Made by a program: the position numbers and the translations under genes
Shown: in pieces, positions 46,167 to 54,046 of the stretch
Position numbering within the stretch: position 1 is the first letter of the stretch
How the letters are laid out: every line of letters starts with the position of its first letter
Notes under the pieces: model-generated
Seen by the model: only the letters and a program-made list of their open reading frames with translations
Told to the model about the DNA's origin: nothing
The model's database searches: none
Source of the DNA: Clostridia bacterium
GTDB lineage: Bacteria; Bacillota; Clostridia; Oscillospirales; Acutalibacteraceae
Direction of reading: 5' to 3'
Assembly (NCBI GenBank): GCA_024404095.1
Contig: JAKSQO010000012.1
Span: 1-64,000 of the forward strand
DNA length: 64,000 nucleotides

Positions 46167-46194
46167 TTGACCTTTTGAAAAAGAAATGTATAAT
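46167..46194 (+). promoter_or_regulatory. Promoter of the DUF4234-DUF2752 pair
   Basis: TTGACC (46167-46172), a 16-base spacer and perfect TATAAT (46189-46194). Confidence 0.7.
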
Positions 46195-46227
46195 AAAATA
46201 AAAAAATGAAAATAAGGAGATATCATT

Positions 46228-46767
46228 ATGTTTTGTCCAAAATGCGGAGCAAACGTACCCGATACTGCAAAGTTCTGTACCTCCTGCGGTGCAAATCTGC
46301 AGGTTGAAGAGAATGTCAATACACAGCCCGATAACGGCTATCAGCAGCCGAATTACCAGCAGCCCGAATTTCAGCAGGCTAACCCGTTCAGCGGTTATCA
46401 GCAGAGCGAATACAAGGCTCCGATTCAGAACAGGAACATTGTAACCTGCATTATTCTTTCACTTGTTACCTGCGGAATTTACGGCATTTACTGGTACTTC
46501 TGCATTGTCAACGATCTTAATACAGCATCCGAATCAAAGGATGATATGAGTGCGGGCATGATTGTTTTTCTTTCAATCATTACGTGCGGCATTTACGGTT
46601 GGATTTGGCTTTATAAAGCAGGCGAAAAGGTTGATTCAATCAAGGTTCGCAGGGGTCTGTCACCGTCAAATTCAGGTCTTCTTTACATCCTTCTTGCAAT
46701 TTTCGGCTTGAGTATTGTTGACTATGCTCTCATTCAGAACGAGCTTAACGAAGTTGCATCAATGTAA
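46228..46767 (+). CDS. Zinc-ribbon membrane protein, DUF4234 family
   Basis: This 179-residue protein begins with a zinc ribbon (CPKCG...CTSCG, residues 3-22), then a Gln/Tyr/Pro-rich linker (YQQPNYQQPEF), then three or four membrane helices with the repeated SLVTCGIYGIYW and SIITCGIYGWIW motifs typical of DUF4234. Its function is unknown. It is paired with the next gene by a one-base overlap. Confidence 0.8.
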   Translation: MFCPKCGANVPDTAKFCTSCGANLQVEENVNTQPDNGYQQPNYQQPEFQQANPFSGYQQSEYKAPIQNRNIVTCIILSLVTCGIYGIYWYFCIVNDLNTASESKDDMSAGMIVFLSIITCGIYGWIWLYKAGEKVDSIKVRRGLSPSNSGLLYILLAIFGLSIVDYALIQNELNEVASM

Positions 46768-47138
46768 TGAAAGAACGGTTTCGCAAAGTATGCTTTACAG
46801 GCGCAGCTCTTATTGCTTTGGGCTGCGCTTATCTTTTAATCTATCTGAAATCAGGATTTGCAATACCCTGCGTGTTCCATCTGATAACAGGACTGCAATG
46901 CCCCGGGTGCGGAACAACACGAATGCTTGCAAGCCTTGTGAGACTTGACTTTCGTTCGGCATGGCACTACAATCCCGTTGTGCTCGCTATGAGCCCGATG
47001 ATAGTATGTATCATTATCAGGGACACGGTACAATGGATAAAAAACGGCAGAACAAAAAGCAGTAAGATTGAAAATTATATTCTGTATGTGATGTTTGCCG
47101 TTCTTGTCATTTTCGGAATAGTCAGAAACATAATATAA
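46767..47138 (+). CDS. DUF2752 membrane protein
   Basis: This 123-residue protein has about three membrane helices and the family core CVFHLITGLQCPGCGTTRM followed by a second conserved block with AWHYNPVV. Its start overlaps the stop of the DUF4234 gene (TAATGA). The two are often neighbours in Clostridia. Its function is unknown. Confidence 0.8.
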   Translation: MKERFRKVCFTGAALIALGCAYLLIYLKSGFAIPCVFHLITGLQCPGCGTTRMLASLVRLDFRSAWHYNPVVLAMSPMIVCIIIRDTVQWIKNGRTKSSKIENYILYVMFAVLVIFGIVRNII

Positions 47139-47180
47139 GCACCGCTGCGCATTTTGAGCGTGAAGCGGTGCTTTCTTTTT
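47137..47180. terminator. Bidirectional terminator between convergent genes
   Basis: AAGCACCGCT pairs with AGCGGTGCTT, with T-rich sequence on the plus side. It separates the DUF2752 gene from the convergent dUTPase. Confidence 0.75.
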
Positions 47181-47688
47181 ATTTGGTTGTACTTCCGAGT
47201 CCGCCGTTGCGGATGTCGGTTACATCATCATCAAATGTGATTCCGTATTCAACGAAAATTCCCTGTGCGAAGCCTGTGCCTTTTTTCAGCTGAACGGTTT
47301 TGTTTTCGTTGGTGTCATTGGTTATCTTTATAAAGATATGACCCTCGTTATCCGAGTAAAAATAATCGCTGTCGATTATTCCTACCGTGTTGTTGAGCTG
47401 AAGTCTGAATTTGAAGCCGAGACCGCTTCTCGGATAGATTTTAAGCACCCATCCGTCATTGATTTCACAGCGGATTCCTGTGGGGATTTTCAGCGTCTGA
47501 CCCGGTTCAATTGTGAAATCAACAGGGCTGAAAATATCATAGCCTGCCGAACCCGAGGTAGCGCGTCGGGGGAGGATGATATCGCTGTAAATTTCTTTTA
47601 TCTCTTCATCCGAGCCGCCGAAGGTATCTTTCCAGCCTTCGATAAACTGCTCGGGACTTACTTTGCTGAATTTTGCTATTCTTTTCAT
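47179..47688 (-). CDS. dut: Deoxyuridine 5'-triphosphate nucleotidohydrolase (dUTPase)
   Basis: This 169-residue trimeric enzyme hydrolyses dUTP to dUMP. The five dUTPase motifs can be seen: SAGYDIFSP near 47, PRSGLGFK, NNTVGIIDSDYF, the middle GTGFAQGIF, and the C-terminal RNGGLGSTTK arm. An N-terminal extension of about 35 residues precedes motif I and is unusual for the short bacterial form. It lies 13 bases after the YhhN gene on the same strand. Confidence 0.9.
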   Translation of the reverse strand: MKRIAKFSKVSPEQFIEGWKDTFGGSDEEIKEIYSDIILPRRATSGSAGYDIFSPVDFTIEPGQTLKIPTGIRCEINDGWVLKIYPRSGLGFKFRLQLNNTVGIIDSDYFYSDNEGHIFIKITNDTNENKTVQLKKGTGFAQGIFVEYGITFDDDVTDIRNGGLGSTTK

Positions 47689-47701
47689 TTTTTACTCCTT
47701 T

Positions 47702-48445
47702 TTATTCGGGGATAACAAATGCGAGTGTGAGGGCGAGGAACATCTGACCGAAGAAATAAGTCCAGATGTTGAGCTTTCTGAGCCGGCCGTGCTTGTCAAT
47801 TCCTTTTTTGAAGCAGAGCGGTGCAAGCGTGTAGTCGGATGTTGCGAAGAACAGACCGCCGACAATAAGAAGAATTCCGACAAATAATGAATTTTCCATT
47901 GTACCTGCGATTATTACACGGATGCCGAGCGATACAGCTTTAATCATCATTATGCCGAGTGCATTCATGTAGAAAAGCACGGGCAGAAGTGCTTCGCCGA
48001 AATCAACCTTCATAAGTGTCTGTGTAAAGAAGCCGACCGAAATAAAGACTGCAAGTGCAATTACTTCGGGCACGCCCATGAAATCTGCCTTGGGGAAGAA
48101 AACATCGAATACTTTTGAGTAGGCGATTATGTAGAAAATATGCGCTGTGAGGAAAGAGACAAGACCGCATACAAATAATGTTCTGTCGCCTGATTTGTAA
48201 TGCAGAAGGAAGTCGCCGAGCCATGAGAAACCAAAACCGATAAGCATCATAACTGCGAATGTTGTGTGATTACCTGCACACATCATGCTGACAATGCCTG
48301 TGATGATAAAGAGAGTCGAGCAGACCATTTTCCAAATCAGAGATTTTGTGCAGGGTTTAGGAATCTCTTTTTTCAGAAAAGTGGGAGTTGTGAACGCCTG
48401 GAGAAGAAATAATGCAATGAAACCGATAATGTAACCTGTTGACAT
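47702..48445 (-). CDS. YhhN-family integral membrane protein (lysoplasmalogenase-like)
   Basis: This protein of about 247 residues has seven or eight hydrophobic helices and the family motif SWLGDFLLHYKSGDRTLFVCGLVSF near 80; known members hydrolyse or sense lysoplasmalogens. The ATG at 48445, with GAGGTGG upstream, was preferred to an in-frame GTG three codons earlier. It is a paralogue of the gene at 60889-61557. Activity in this organism is not shown. Confidence 0.8.
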   Translation of the reverse strand: MSTGYIIGFIALFLLQAFTTPTFLKKEIPKPCTKSLIWKMVCSTLFIITGIVSMMCAGNHTTFAVMMLIGFGFSWLGDFLLHYKSGDRTLFVCGLVSFLTAHIFYIIAYSKVFDVFFPKADFMGVPEVIALAVFISVGFFTQTLMKVDFGEALLPVLFYMNALGIMMIKAVSLGIRVIIAGTMENSLFVGILLIVGGLFFATSDYTLAPLCFKKGIDKHGRLRKLNIWTYFFGQMFLALTLAFVIPE

Positions 48446-48486
48446 AATATCCACCTCAAATTAAACTTCCTGTATTTAGTTTTACA

Positions 48487-50082
48487 TTATATGAATTTTC
48501 CTTCGTGAATAGAATCGACAAGCTTCGGAAGCATATCGAAAACCGCAAGGCCTGCCTTCTGAACAGGCATAATATTCGGAAGGTAGTGATCCATATCCTT
48601 TGCTATGTTGTCTGACATAGCCTTGATTGGCTGCTTGCTTGACGGACGGAAGGTAACCCTGTCGCCGTCAAATGTGAATTTCAGTATACGCTGGCAGACC
48701 GCTTCAACAGGTCTGATATGGATTTCAAGCTCGGTGTCGGAAATCCATGCGGCTGTTGCGACGGCGGTGAAATTCATCCGTGCGAGCGTCATGGGAGTTC
48801 TGCGCGGTGTGCCGTCCATACCGCAGATGACGGTGTTCTTTTCGTCGGCCTCCGACCAGCTGAAAGAACAGGTGTCGCCGTTAAATTCAAACGAAACGTC
48901 GGTTATGTTGCCTGCACGGTAGCCCGACATATACACAACGGGGAAGGGGAGAACGCTGACGGGAAAGCCTGCCGTGTTAAGAAGCAGGTTCTTTTTGAAC
49001 TGAATCGTTCTGCCCTCAATTTCCTTTTCAAGATAGCTGTGTGAAAGGGCGGGCAAATCATCGTCAAGCGGAGCAATCTCAGGCTTTACCTCGGGAGTCG
49101 GCTCGCTGTCAGGCTCAATAAGACAATCGGGGAAGTGTCGCCAGATGCAGTCACGTGACTTCTGTTCGTCAATTTCGCCTGCGTTCATAACAAGAATTGC
49201 ATCGTAATCAAGAGCGACAATGCCGAACTGCGAGAACATACCGTCAGCACGGTAGCCGTTTACGCCGCCGCAGCGCCAGAAGCAATAGCCGTAGCCGCTC
49301 TGACCGTCGGGTGCATCGTTCTTGACTGAGTTGTTGCCCTGAACCTTTGTTGCAAGTCGAACCCAGTTTGCAGGGATAACCTGCCTGCCCGCATACACAC
49401 CGTTGTGAGCATAGCAGAACATAAAGCGTGCTATATCCTCTGTCTTGAGAAAAAGTCCCCAGCCGCCTGCTTCAACACCGTTGATGTCGTGCTCCCAGAA
49501 CGGAACATCAATTCCGAGCGGCTCGAAAAGTCGGGGAGTGAGGTACTCGATAACCGACATTCCTGTAACCCTGCACAGCATAGCGCAGAGAACGTACTGA
49601 TTTTCGCTGACGTATTCCCAATGACCGTCACCGGGCGCAAAGCCCCACGGAGCGTTGATGAAATCCTCAAGCCAGCGGTTTTTGCTCTTGTCGCTGAAAA
49701 CGCTGACGCTCTTGCCCGACTGCATTGAAAGCAGGTGGTGCACGTTGAGCTTTTCGAGGTTCTTGTCCTCCTCGTTTCTGTATTCGGGAAAGATGTCAAC
49801 TACTCTTGTGTCAAGTGTCATCAAGCCCTCCTCAATCGCAAAACCGACAGCGGTTGAGGTGAAGCTCTTGCTTACCGAGTAAACCATGTGAGACGTCTCA
49901 GACGAATACGGAGCCGCCCACGATTCGTAAGCCACTTTATCGTGTCTGATAATCATAAGACTGTGAAGCTCGATATTTGAATCCTTGAAATCCCTGATAA
50001 GCTCTTCAACCTTTTTTGAAGAAACTCCGACCTGCTCGGGATAGTCGGCTCGTTCAAGCCGAAGCTTTTCTTTAACTTCCAT
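48487..50082 (-). CDS. Serine hydrolase, class C beta-lactamase / penicillin-binding-like
   Basis: This 531-residue protein has the S-x-x-K motif SVSK (Ser69-Lys72) and the second motif region YVSENQYVLC near 175, where a Y-x-N is expected but not cleanly seen, followed by a long C-terminal extension of about 200 beta-rich residues. No signal peptide is visible, so a cytoplasmic esterase or peptidase role is as likely as beta-lactam binding. It starts 15 bases after the GDPD-like gene. Confidence 0.75.
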   Translation of the reverse strand: MEVKEKLRLERADYPEQVGVSSKKVEELIRDFKDSNIELHSLMIIRHDKVAYESWAAPYSSETSHMVYSVSKSFTSTAVGFAIEEGLMTLDTRVVDIFPEYRNEEDKNLEKLNVHHLLSMQSGKSVSVFSDKSKNRWLEDFINAPWGFAPGDGHWEYVSENQYVLCAMLCRVTGMSVIEYLTPRLFEPLGIDVPFWEHDINGVEAGGWGLFLKTEDIARFMFCYAHNGVYAGRQVIPANWVRLATKVQGNNSVKNDAPDGQSGYGYCFWRCGGVNGYRADGMFSQFGIVALDYDAILVMNAGEIDEQKSRDCIWRHFPDCLIEPDSEPTPEVKPEIAPLDDDLPALSHSYLEKEIEGRTIQFKKNLLLNTAGFPVSVLPFPVVYMSGYRAGNITDVSFEFNGDTCSFSWSEADEKNTVICGMDGTPRRTPMTLARMNFTAVATAAWISDTELEIHIRPVEAVCQRILKFTFDGDRVTFRPSSKQPIKAMSDNIAKDMDHYLPNIMPVQKAGLAVFDMLPKLVDSIHEGKFI

Positions 50083-50097
50083 ACTATACCTCCGAGA

Positions 50098-51315
50098 TTA
50101 TTTTTTATCTGTTTCCCTTCTTTTGTAGAAGAAAATCTGTGCCGCAACAACTGCGCCGCCGCAAAGGACAAAAGCAACAGCTCTGCCGACAGTAAAATCA
50201 AATGCAAGTGTGACCGCCTTCTTCTCGCCGACAGTCAGATTGTCAAATGAAGCCTGAAGATTGTATCTTGCATTTTCAAGCTCTGAAAGTGAGCTTGATT
50301 TGTCTATCTTTTTTTCAGCCTCGCTGAGGGCTGTTCTGAACGCTTTTTCCGTGTCGGATGTGTACGGAGTTAAGTCTGTGTCCTCGTAAAGTGACACGTA
50401 TCTGCTCAAATCCGCTTTCACATCTGCCGCTTTTTTTATATACGTACTCAGCTCCTGCGGATAATCCGTCTCAATAACGCTGTATCCGCGTGAAATAAGA
50501 TCGTCCCAGCCGATTTCGTTATCGGTGCGTTTGCCGCAGCGTCCGCCCGTCATCGAGACCATAGCTTTCTGCTCTGAGTTGAATTTCTTCATAAGGAAAT
50601 TGTCATAAAGCACGCCGTGACCGTTCTTGCTTCCGAGCTCAACTGTTGTAATGTTCTTTTCCGCGCATTTATTTATTACGTCTGAGGCGAGAAAAACAAT
50701 GTTGCCCTGATAGTTGCCGCAGTAATTTATGTCAGATATATTCCCGACTGTTTTCAGAATTTCGTTATTGCTGTCGGAAAATCTGAAAATAACTCTGTCA
50801 AGCTCGTCAAGGCTTTTCACCTTATTATATACGCTCTTGAAATCCGCACAATTTGTGTTGAGCATAAGCTCTGTATCGCCGACCGAAAGCACATCTTCGA
50901 GTGATGCAGGGTGAAAATCGGTTTTGCCGTTCTTTTCGGTGCCGTTTGCCGAGCGAAGACAGAACTCCTGAAGCTGAGAGAGGGTATAGTCGCTGACGTT
51001 GCCCGAAACAGTCGAGCCTTTTTCGTCAACGCACATTCTGTCGGTTGTCGGGTCGGCCATAAGAACAACCTCATTGTCAGAGGTGAGTCTGACATCAACG
51101 CTGACAAGACCGTACTCCGAAGCTGTTTTTACCGCCTCGGCGGAGTTTTCGGGATAGCTGTGCCAATCACCGCGATGAGCGATACAGATAATTTCTGTGT
51201 TATAAGCGGTGAGAGTGTCAATATTTTTTGAAGCGTTTGCGTTTATAAAAAAGAGGGTTGAAAGAATTATTGCGGAAATAATAACTGAAAAAATTCTTTT
51301 TGAATTTAAAGCCAT
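50098..51315 (-). CDS. Glycerophosphodiester phosphodiesterase-like membrane protein with altered active site
   Basis: This 405-residue protein has an N-terminal signal/anchor (6-28), a GDPD barrel domain and a C-terminal membrane helix near 380. HRGDWHSYPENS (His47, Arg48, Glu56, Asn57) fits the family. The next motif, normally E-x-D, reads VSVD with Ser72 in place of the metal-binding Glu, and the normal HD reads AD with Ala87 in place of the second catalytic His. It may be inactive or have a different role. A helical region near 300-375 precedes the final membrane segment. Confidence 0.8.
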   Translation of the reverse strand: MALNSKRIFSVIISAIILSTLFFINANASKNIDTLTAYNTEIICIAHRGDWHSYPENSAEAVKTASEYGLVSVDVRLTSDNEVVLMADPTTDRMCVDEKGSTVSGNVSDYTLSQLQEFCLRSANGTEKNGKTDFHPASLEDVLSVGDTELMLNTNCADFKSVYNKVKSLDELDRVIFRFSDSNNEILKTVGNISDINYCGNYQGNIVFLASDVINKCAEKNITTVELGSKNGHGVLYDNFLMKKFNSEQKAMVSMTGGRCGKRTDNEIGWDDLISRGYSVIETDYPQELSTYIKKAADVKADLSRYVSLYEDTDLTPYTSDTEKAFRTALSEAEKKIDKSSSLSELENARYNLQASFDNLTVGEKKAVTLAFDFTVGRAVAFVLCGGAVVAAQIFFYKRRETDKK

Positions 51316-51404
51316 TTTTTTCTCCTTGTGAGTGCAAAATTTTATACTGTTTTATTATATCACATTATTATTAGAAATAAAAGGAAAAAATTTTTTAAAA
51401 ATAG

Positions 51405-51420
51405 GCAAACAAATGTTTGC
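51405..51420. promoter_or_regulatory. Probable LexA operator (SOS box) in front of lexA
   Basis: GCAAACAAATGTTTGC is a perfect 16-base palindrome overlapping the lexA -35 region, which suits autorepression. It differs from the common Firmicutes GAAC-N4-GTTC box, so its LexA assignment is by position. Confidence 0.6.
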
Positions 51421-51444
51421 TTTTTTGAAAAAGTGTGTTATAAT
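51417..51444 (+). promoter_or_regulatory. Promoter of lexA
   Basis: TTGCTT (51417-51422), a 16-base spacer and perfect TATAAT (51439-51444). The -35 box overlaps the palindrome at 51405-51420. Confidence 0.65.
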
Positions 51445-51478
51445 ACCTATGAGAAACGATTCGGAAAGGAGTATGACC

Positions 51479-52066
51479 ATGGAAATAAATGATACCCAGC
51501 GAAAAATTTATGAATTCCTTGTTGAGCGAAGCTCTGACGGTGTTCCGCCCTCGGTGCGTGAAATCGGTGCGGCTGTCGGTCTGCGTTCAACTTCATCGGT
51601 TCAGTCCAACCTTGACGCACTCGAGGCGGCAGGCTACATTCAGCGTGATCCGCTTCTTAAGCGCTCAATCCGTATAATGGGACAGGCTGAAAATATTACA
51701 CAGGTTCCGATTGTCGGAACCGTTACCGCAGGTATGCCGATTCTTGCCGTTGAGCAGATTGAGGGCTACTTCCCGTATACCGGAACGGCAACACGTGACA
51801 AGCCGCTGTTTGCCCTCAGAATTCGCGGTGAAAGTATGATTCAGGCAGGCATCCTTGACGGCGACCTTGTAATTGTCGAAAAAACGCCGTTTGCACGCAA
51901 CGGTGAAATCGTAATTGCTCTCATTGATGACGAGGCAACGTGTAAAACCTTCTACAAGGAAAACGGACACTACCGCCTGCAGCCCGAAAACGATACCTAT
52001 GAGCCGATTATTGTTGACGAATGCTCAATTCTCGGAAAAGTAGTTGCAGTTATGCGATATTATTAA
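51479..52066 (+). CDS. lexA: LexA repressor
   Basis: This 195-residue SOS repressor has an N-terminal winged helix (SVREIGAAVGLRSTSSVQ), a cleavage site Ala84-Gly85 in VTAGMP, the catalytic Ser119 in RGESM and Lys156 in TCKTF. The open frame extends upstream, but ATG at 51479 is 7 bases after AAAGGAG; an ATG two codons earlier is too close. It is transcribed divergently from the GDPD-like gene. Confidence 0.96.
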   Translation: MEINDTQRKIYEFLVERSSDGVPPSVREIGAAVGLRSTSSVQSNLDALEAAGYIQRDPLLKRSIRIMGQAENITQVPIVGTVTAGMPILAVEQIEGYFPYTGTATRDKPLFALRIRGESMIQAGILDGDLVIVEKTPFARNGEIVIALIDDEATCKTFYKENGHYRLQPENDTYEPIIVDECSILGKVVAVMRYY

Positions 52067-52075
52067 AAATTTAAC

Positions 52076-52113
52076 AAAAAACGTCCGTATTTTCTATGTG
52101 CGGACGTTTTTTT
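52076..52113 (+). terminator. Terminator of lexA
   Basis: ACGTCCG pairs with CGGACGT, flanked by A and T runs (AAAAA before, TTTTTTT after). Confidence 0.85.
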
Positions 52114-52116
52114 CTA

Positions 52117-52145
52117 TTGTATATATGATGACAATGTGTTATAAT
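52117..52145 (+). promoter_or_regulatory. Promoter of the cohesin-like gene
   Basis: TTGTAT (52117-52122), a 17-base spacer and perfect TATAAT (52140-52145). Confidence 0.65.
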
Positions 52146-52175
52146 TAAACGAAAACTCTTATCGGAGGAATGAAA

Positions 52176-52949
52176 ATGAAAAAAACGGCATCCGTTCTAC
52201 TGACGTTTTTTATGCTGTTTGTCATGATTTTGCCCTGTGCGGCGGCAAATCAGGCAAAGTTCAGCGTAAACATAGTATCTGAAAGTGATACCGAGCTTGT
52301 CGTTTCTCTTGACTATGACGGCGGCAGCAGCTTCCAGAATTTCGATTTCGAGCTGAAGTACAATGCCGATAAGCTCAAGGCTAAAGAGGCTTATGACGGT
52401 GACGGCTCGGCTGCGTTTCAGATGTACGCAAAGAAAAACGGCGGTAACGCAATTTCAATCGTTAACAAGGATATCAACCCGATTAAGGGCGCATTTGCTG
52501 TAACTGTTCCGTTCAAGGTGGTTCAGGGCAAGGATATGTTTATCTTTTCTTTTCAGAAGCTCTCGAAGCAGTCTGTGACGAAGGGTGACATCTCGGTTGC
52601 GTTCACAACCTGTCAGTTAAATGATGCGAATGTTCAGGTTACCGTAAGTCTTCCGTTTGCGGACGGTTCACCGAACGGAACGGTATCGGGTTCATCATCT
52701 GCACTTCAGAAATCCGAGGCTGCGACAGCCGATACTGAGCTTGTGACAGCAGATGCATCTGACAGTATTGCTCAGACGGAGGAGGACGCTGAAAGCGAGG
52801 AGCTTATTGCGAAAAATGAAGAATCCATTGCAGAGGATAACAGCAACCCTGCGAAAAAGATTGTGTGGGTTGTTGCCGCGGCGTTATGTATGGTAATTAT
52901 TATCACAGGTGTGATAGTTTTTTTGAGAAAGAAAAATATTGAGGAATAA
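52176..52949 (+). CDS. Cohesin-like domain protein with C-terminal membrane anchor
   Basis: This protein of about 257 residues has a signal peptide (1-24). A beta-sandwich domain (about 25-160) has the cohesin-type pattern NFDFELKYNADKL followed later by GAFAVTVPFKVVQG, then an acidic linker rich in Glu and Ala, then one membrane helix (about 228-250) and a short basic tail. It could display one docking site at the membrane, for example for the dockerin protein at 31.4 kb. Two ATGs compete (52170, 52176); the second has better spacing to GGAGG. Confidence 0.65.
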   Translation: MKKTASVLLTFFMLFVMILPCAAANQAKFSVNIVSESDTELVVSLDYDGGSSFQNFDFELKYNADKLKAKEAYDGDGSAAFQMYAKKNGGNAISIVNKDINPIKGAFAVTVPFKVVQGKDMFIFSFQKLSKQSVTKGDISVAFTTCQLNDANVQVTVSLPFADGSPNGTVSGSSSALQKSEAATADTELVTADASDSIAQTEEDAESEELIAKNEESIAEDNSNPAKKIVWVVAAALCMVIIITGVIVFLRKKNIEE

Positions 52950-52967
52950 TTTAGGAGGGAAATAATT

Positions 52968-53393
52968 ATGAAATTTGAATTTGCTTATCTTGCGTTGTCA
53001 ATTGTATTTTGTGTTGCGTATTACCTTGTGAACAAAAAGCTGATTTTCGACAAGCACGTTCACTCAAAAACCTTGATTCGTGCAATGACAGCAAACCTTG
53101 TGTTTAATATTTTTGCGACAATTGTTTACGCACTTGCTTTGTTTGCGCCTGACGGAAGAGCATTTGAATTCCTGCTCAGAACACCGCACGTTACAAACGG
53201 TGCCATGCTTTTAATTGTTGTTTCCATTTACCTGGTTGTTGTTGCAACAGTTGTTGTCGGCGCAAGAATTTCTATTAAGAGAAAGGGTCATAAGAACCTT
53301 AAGCTTGAAAGAATTCTCACTTCTGATTTTGTTGTCTGCGCAGCCTGCGGTGGACTTGCAACGCTCGGTCTTGCGCTTATCTTTTTCATCTGA
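52968..53393 (+). CDS. Small integral membrane protein of unknown family
   Basis: This 141-residue protein has about four hydrophobic segments (near 4-22, 43-62, 78-98, 118-140). Segments two and three are separated by a polar loop APDGRAFEFLLRTPH. GGAGG precedes the ATG, 18 bases after the cohesin-like gene, so they may be cotranscribed. I recognise no family. Confidence 0.7.
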   Translation: MKFEFAYLALSIVFCVAYYLVNKKLIFDKHVHSKTLIRAMTANLVFNIFATIVYALALFAPDGRAFEFLLRTPHVTNGAMLLIVVSIYLVVVATVVVGARISIKRKGHKNLKLERILTSDFVVCAACGGLATLGLALIFFI

Positions 53394-53403
53394 TTATATA
53401 TGC

Positions 53404-53435
53404 AAAAAAATCCGCCAAAACGGCGGATTTTTGTT
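53404..53435. terminator. Bidirectional terminator between convergent genes
   Basis: AAATCCGCC pairs with GGCGGATTT around AAAAC, with A-rich and T-rich flanks on both sides. Confidence 0.85.
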
Positions 53436-53439
53436 TGTC

Positions 53440-53979
53440 TTATTTTTCTTCCTTCGGCTTTCTGAAGAGGATTTTGTCAACAGGGAAGTAGAGGAAGAAC
53501 TGAACTGCTGAGCAGACCATTGTTGCGATGTTTGCCGATAAATCATCACCGAAATTGAATCGGCTGATGCACAGATCCTTAAGCACAGGATTAAGCCATG
53601 CTGAGAAACAGATAAGTGCGATAGTGAAAATAATGTAAATCGGAAGAGTAACAGCGATGTTTGCGCTTGAATTAAAGGTCTTATCACGATTGACAAAGAA
53701 GGAAACTATCTGTGCTATTATATTGGCGGTGTTGTTGACGATAAAGTAACCTAAGCCGCCCGAGGCTGCCGTTACGGTGAATACAAGCCAATGGAAATCG
53801 GGGTCTCCTGCGGTTGTGTAAAGTGCGGCGATTGCGGGAATAAATTTCAGCGTGTTGAGTAACGTAAACTGAACAATCATTGCGATAAGTGAAACAAAGA
53901 TGAATTTTACGAACTGCCACAATGTTTTTACTCCGTTGCCTTTTGCTTCGGCGGATTTGTCAATATTTTTTAATCCCAT
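53440..53979 (-). CDS. GtrA-family membrane protein
   Basis: This protein of about 179 residues has four membrane helices and the GtrA/DPMS pattern (FVKFIFVSLIAMIVQFTLLN, then GGLGYFIVNNTANIIAQIVSFFVNRDKTF). It is thought to help move lipid-linked sugars across the membrane. The ATG at 53979 follows GGAG by 8 bases. Confidence 0.85.
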   Translation of the reverse strand: MGLKNIDKSAEAKGNGVKTLWQFVKFIFVSLIAMIVQFTLLNTLKFIPAIAALYTTAGDPDFHWLVFTVTAASGGLGYFIVNNTANIIAQIVSFFVNRDKTFNSSANIAVTLPIYIIFTIALICFSAWLNPVLKDLCISRFNFGDDLSANIATMVCSAVQFFLYFPVDKILFRKPKEEK

Positions 53980-54046
53980 TTTAATCACTCCTTGATTTTG
54001 GTGATTTCATTCTACCATTTTTTTATCTGTAAATCAATATACAAAT

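Noticed and set aside
48487..50082. Naming the serine hydrolase an antibiotic-resistance beta-lactamase
   Set aside because: It has no signal peptide, a long extra C-terminal domain and an unclear second motif; the family contains many esterases and peptidases.
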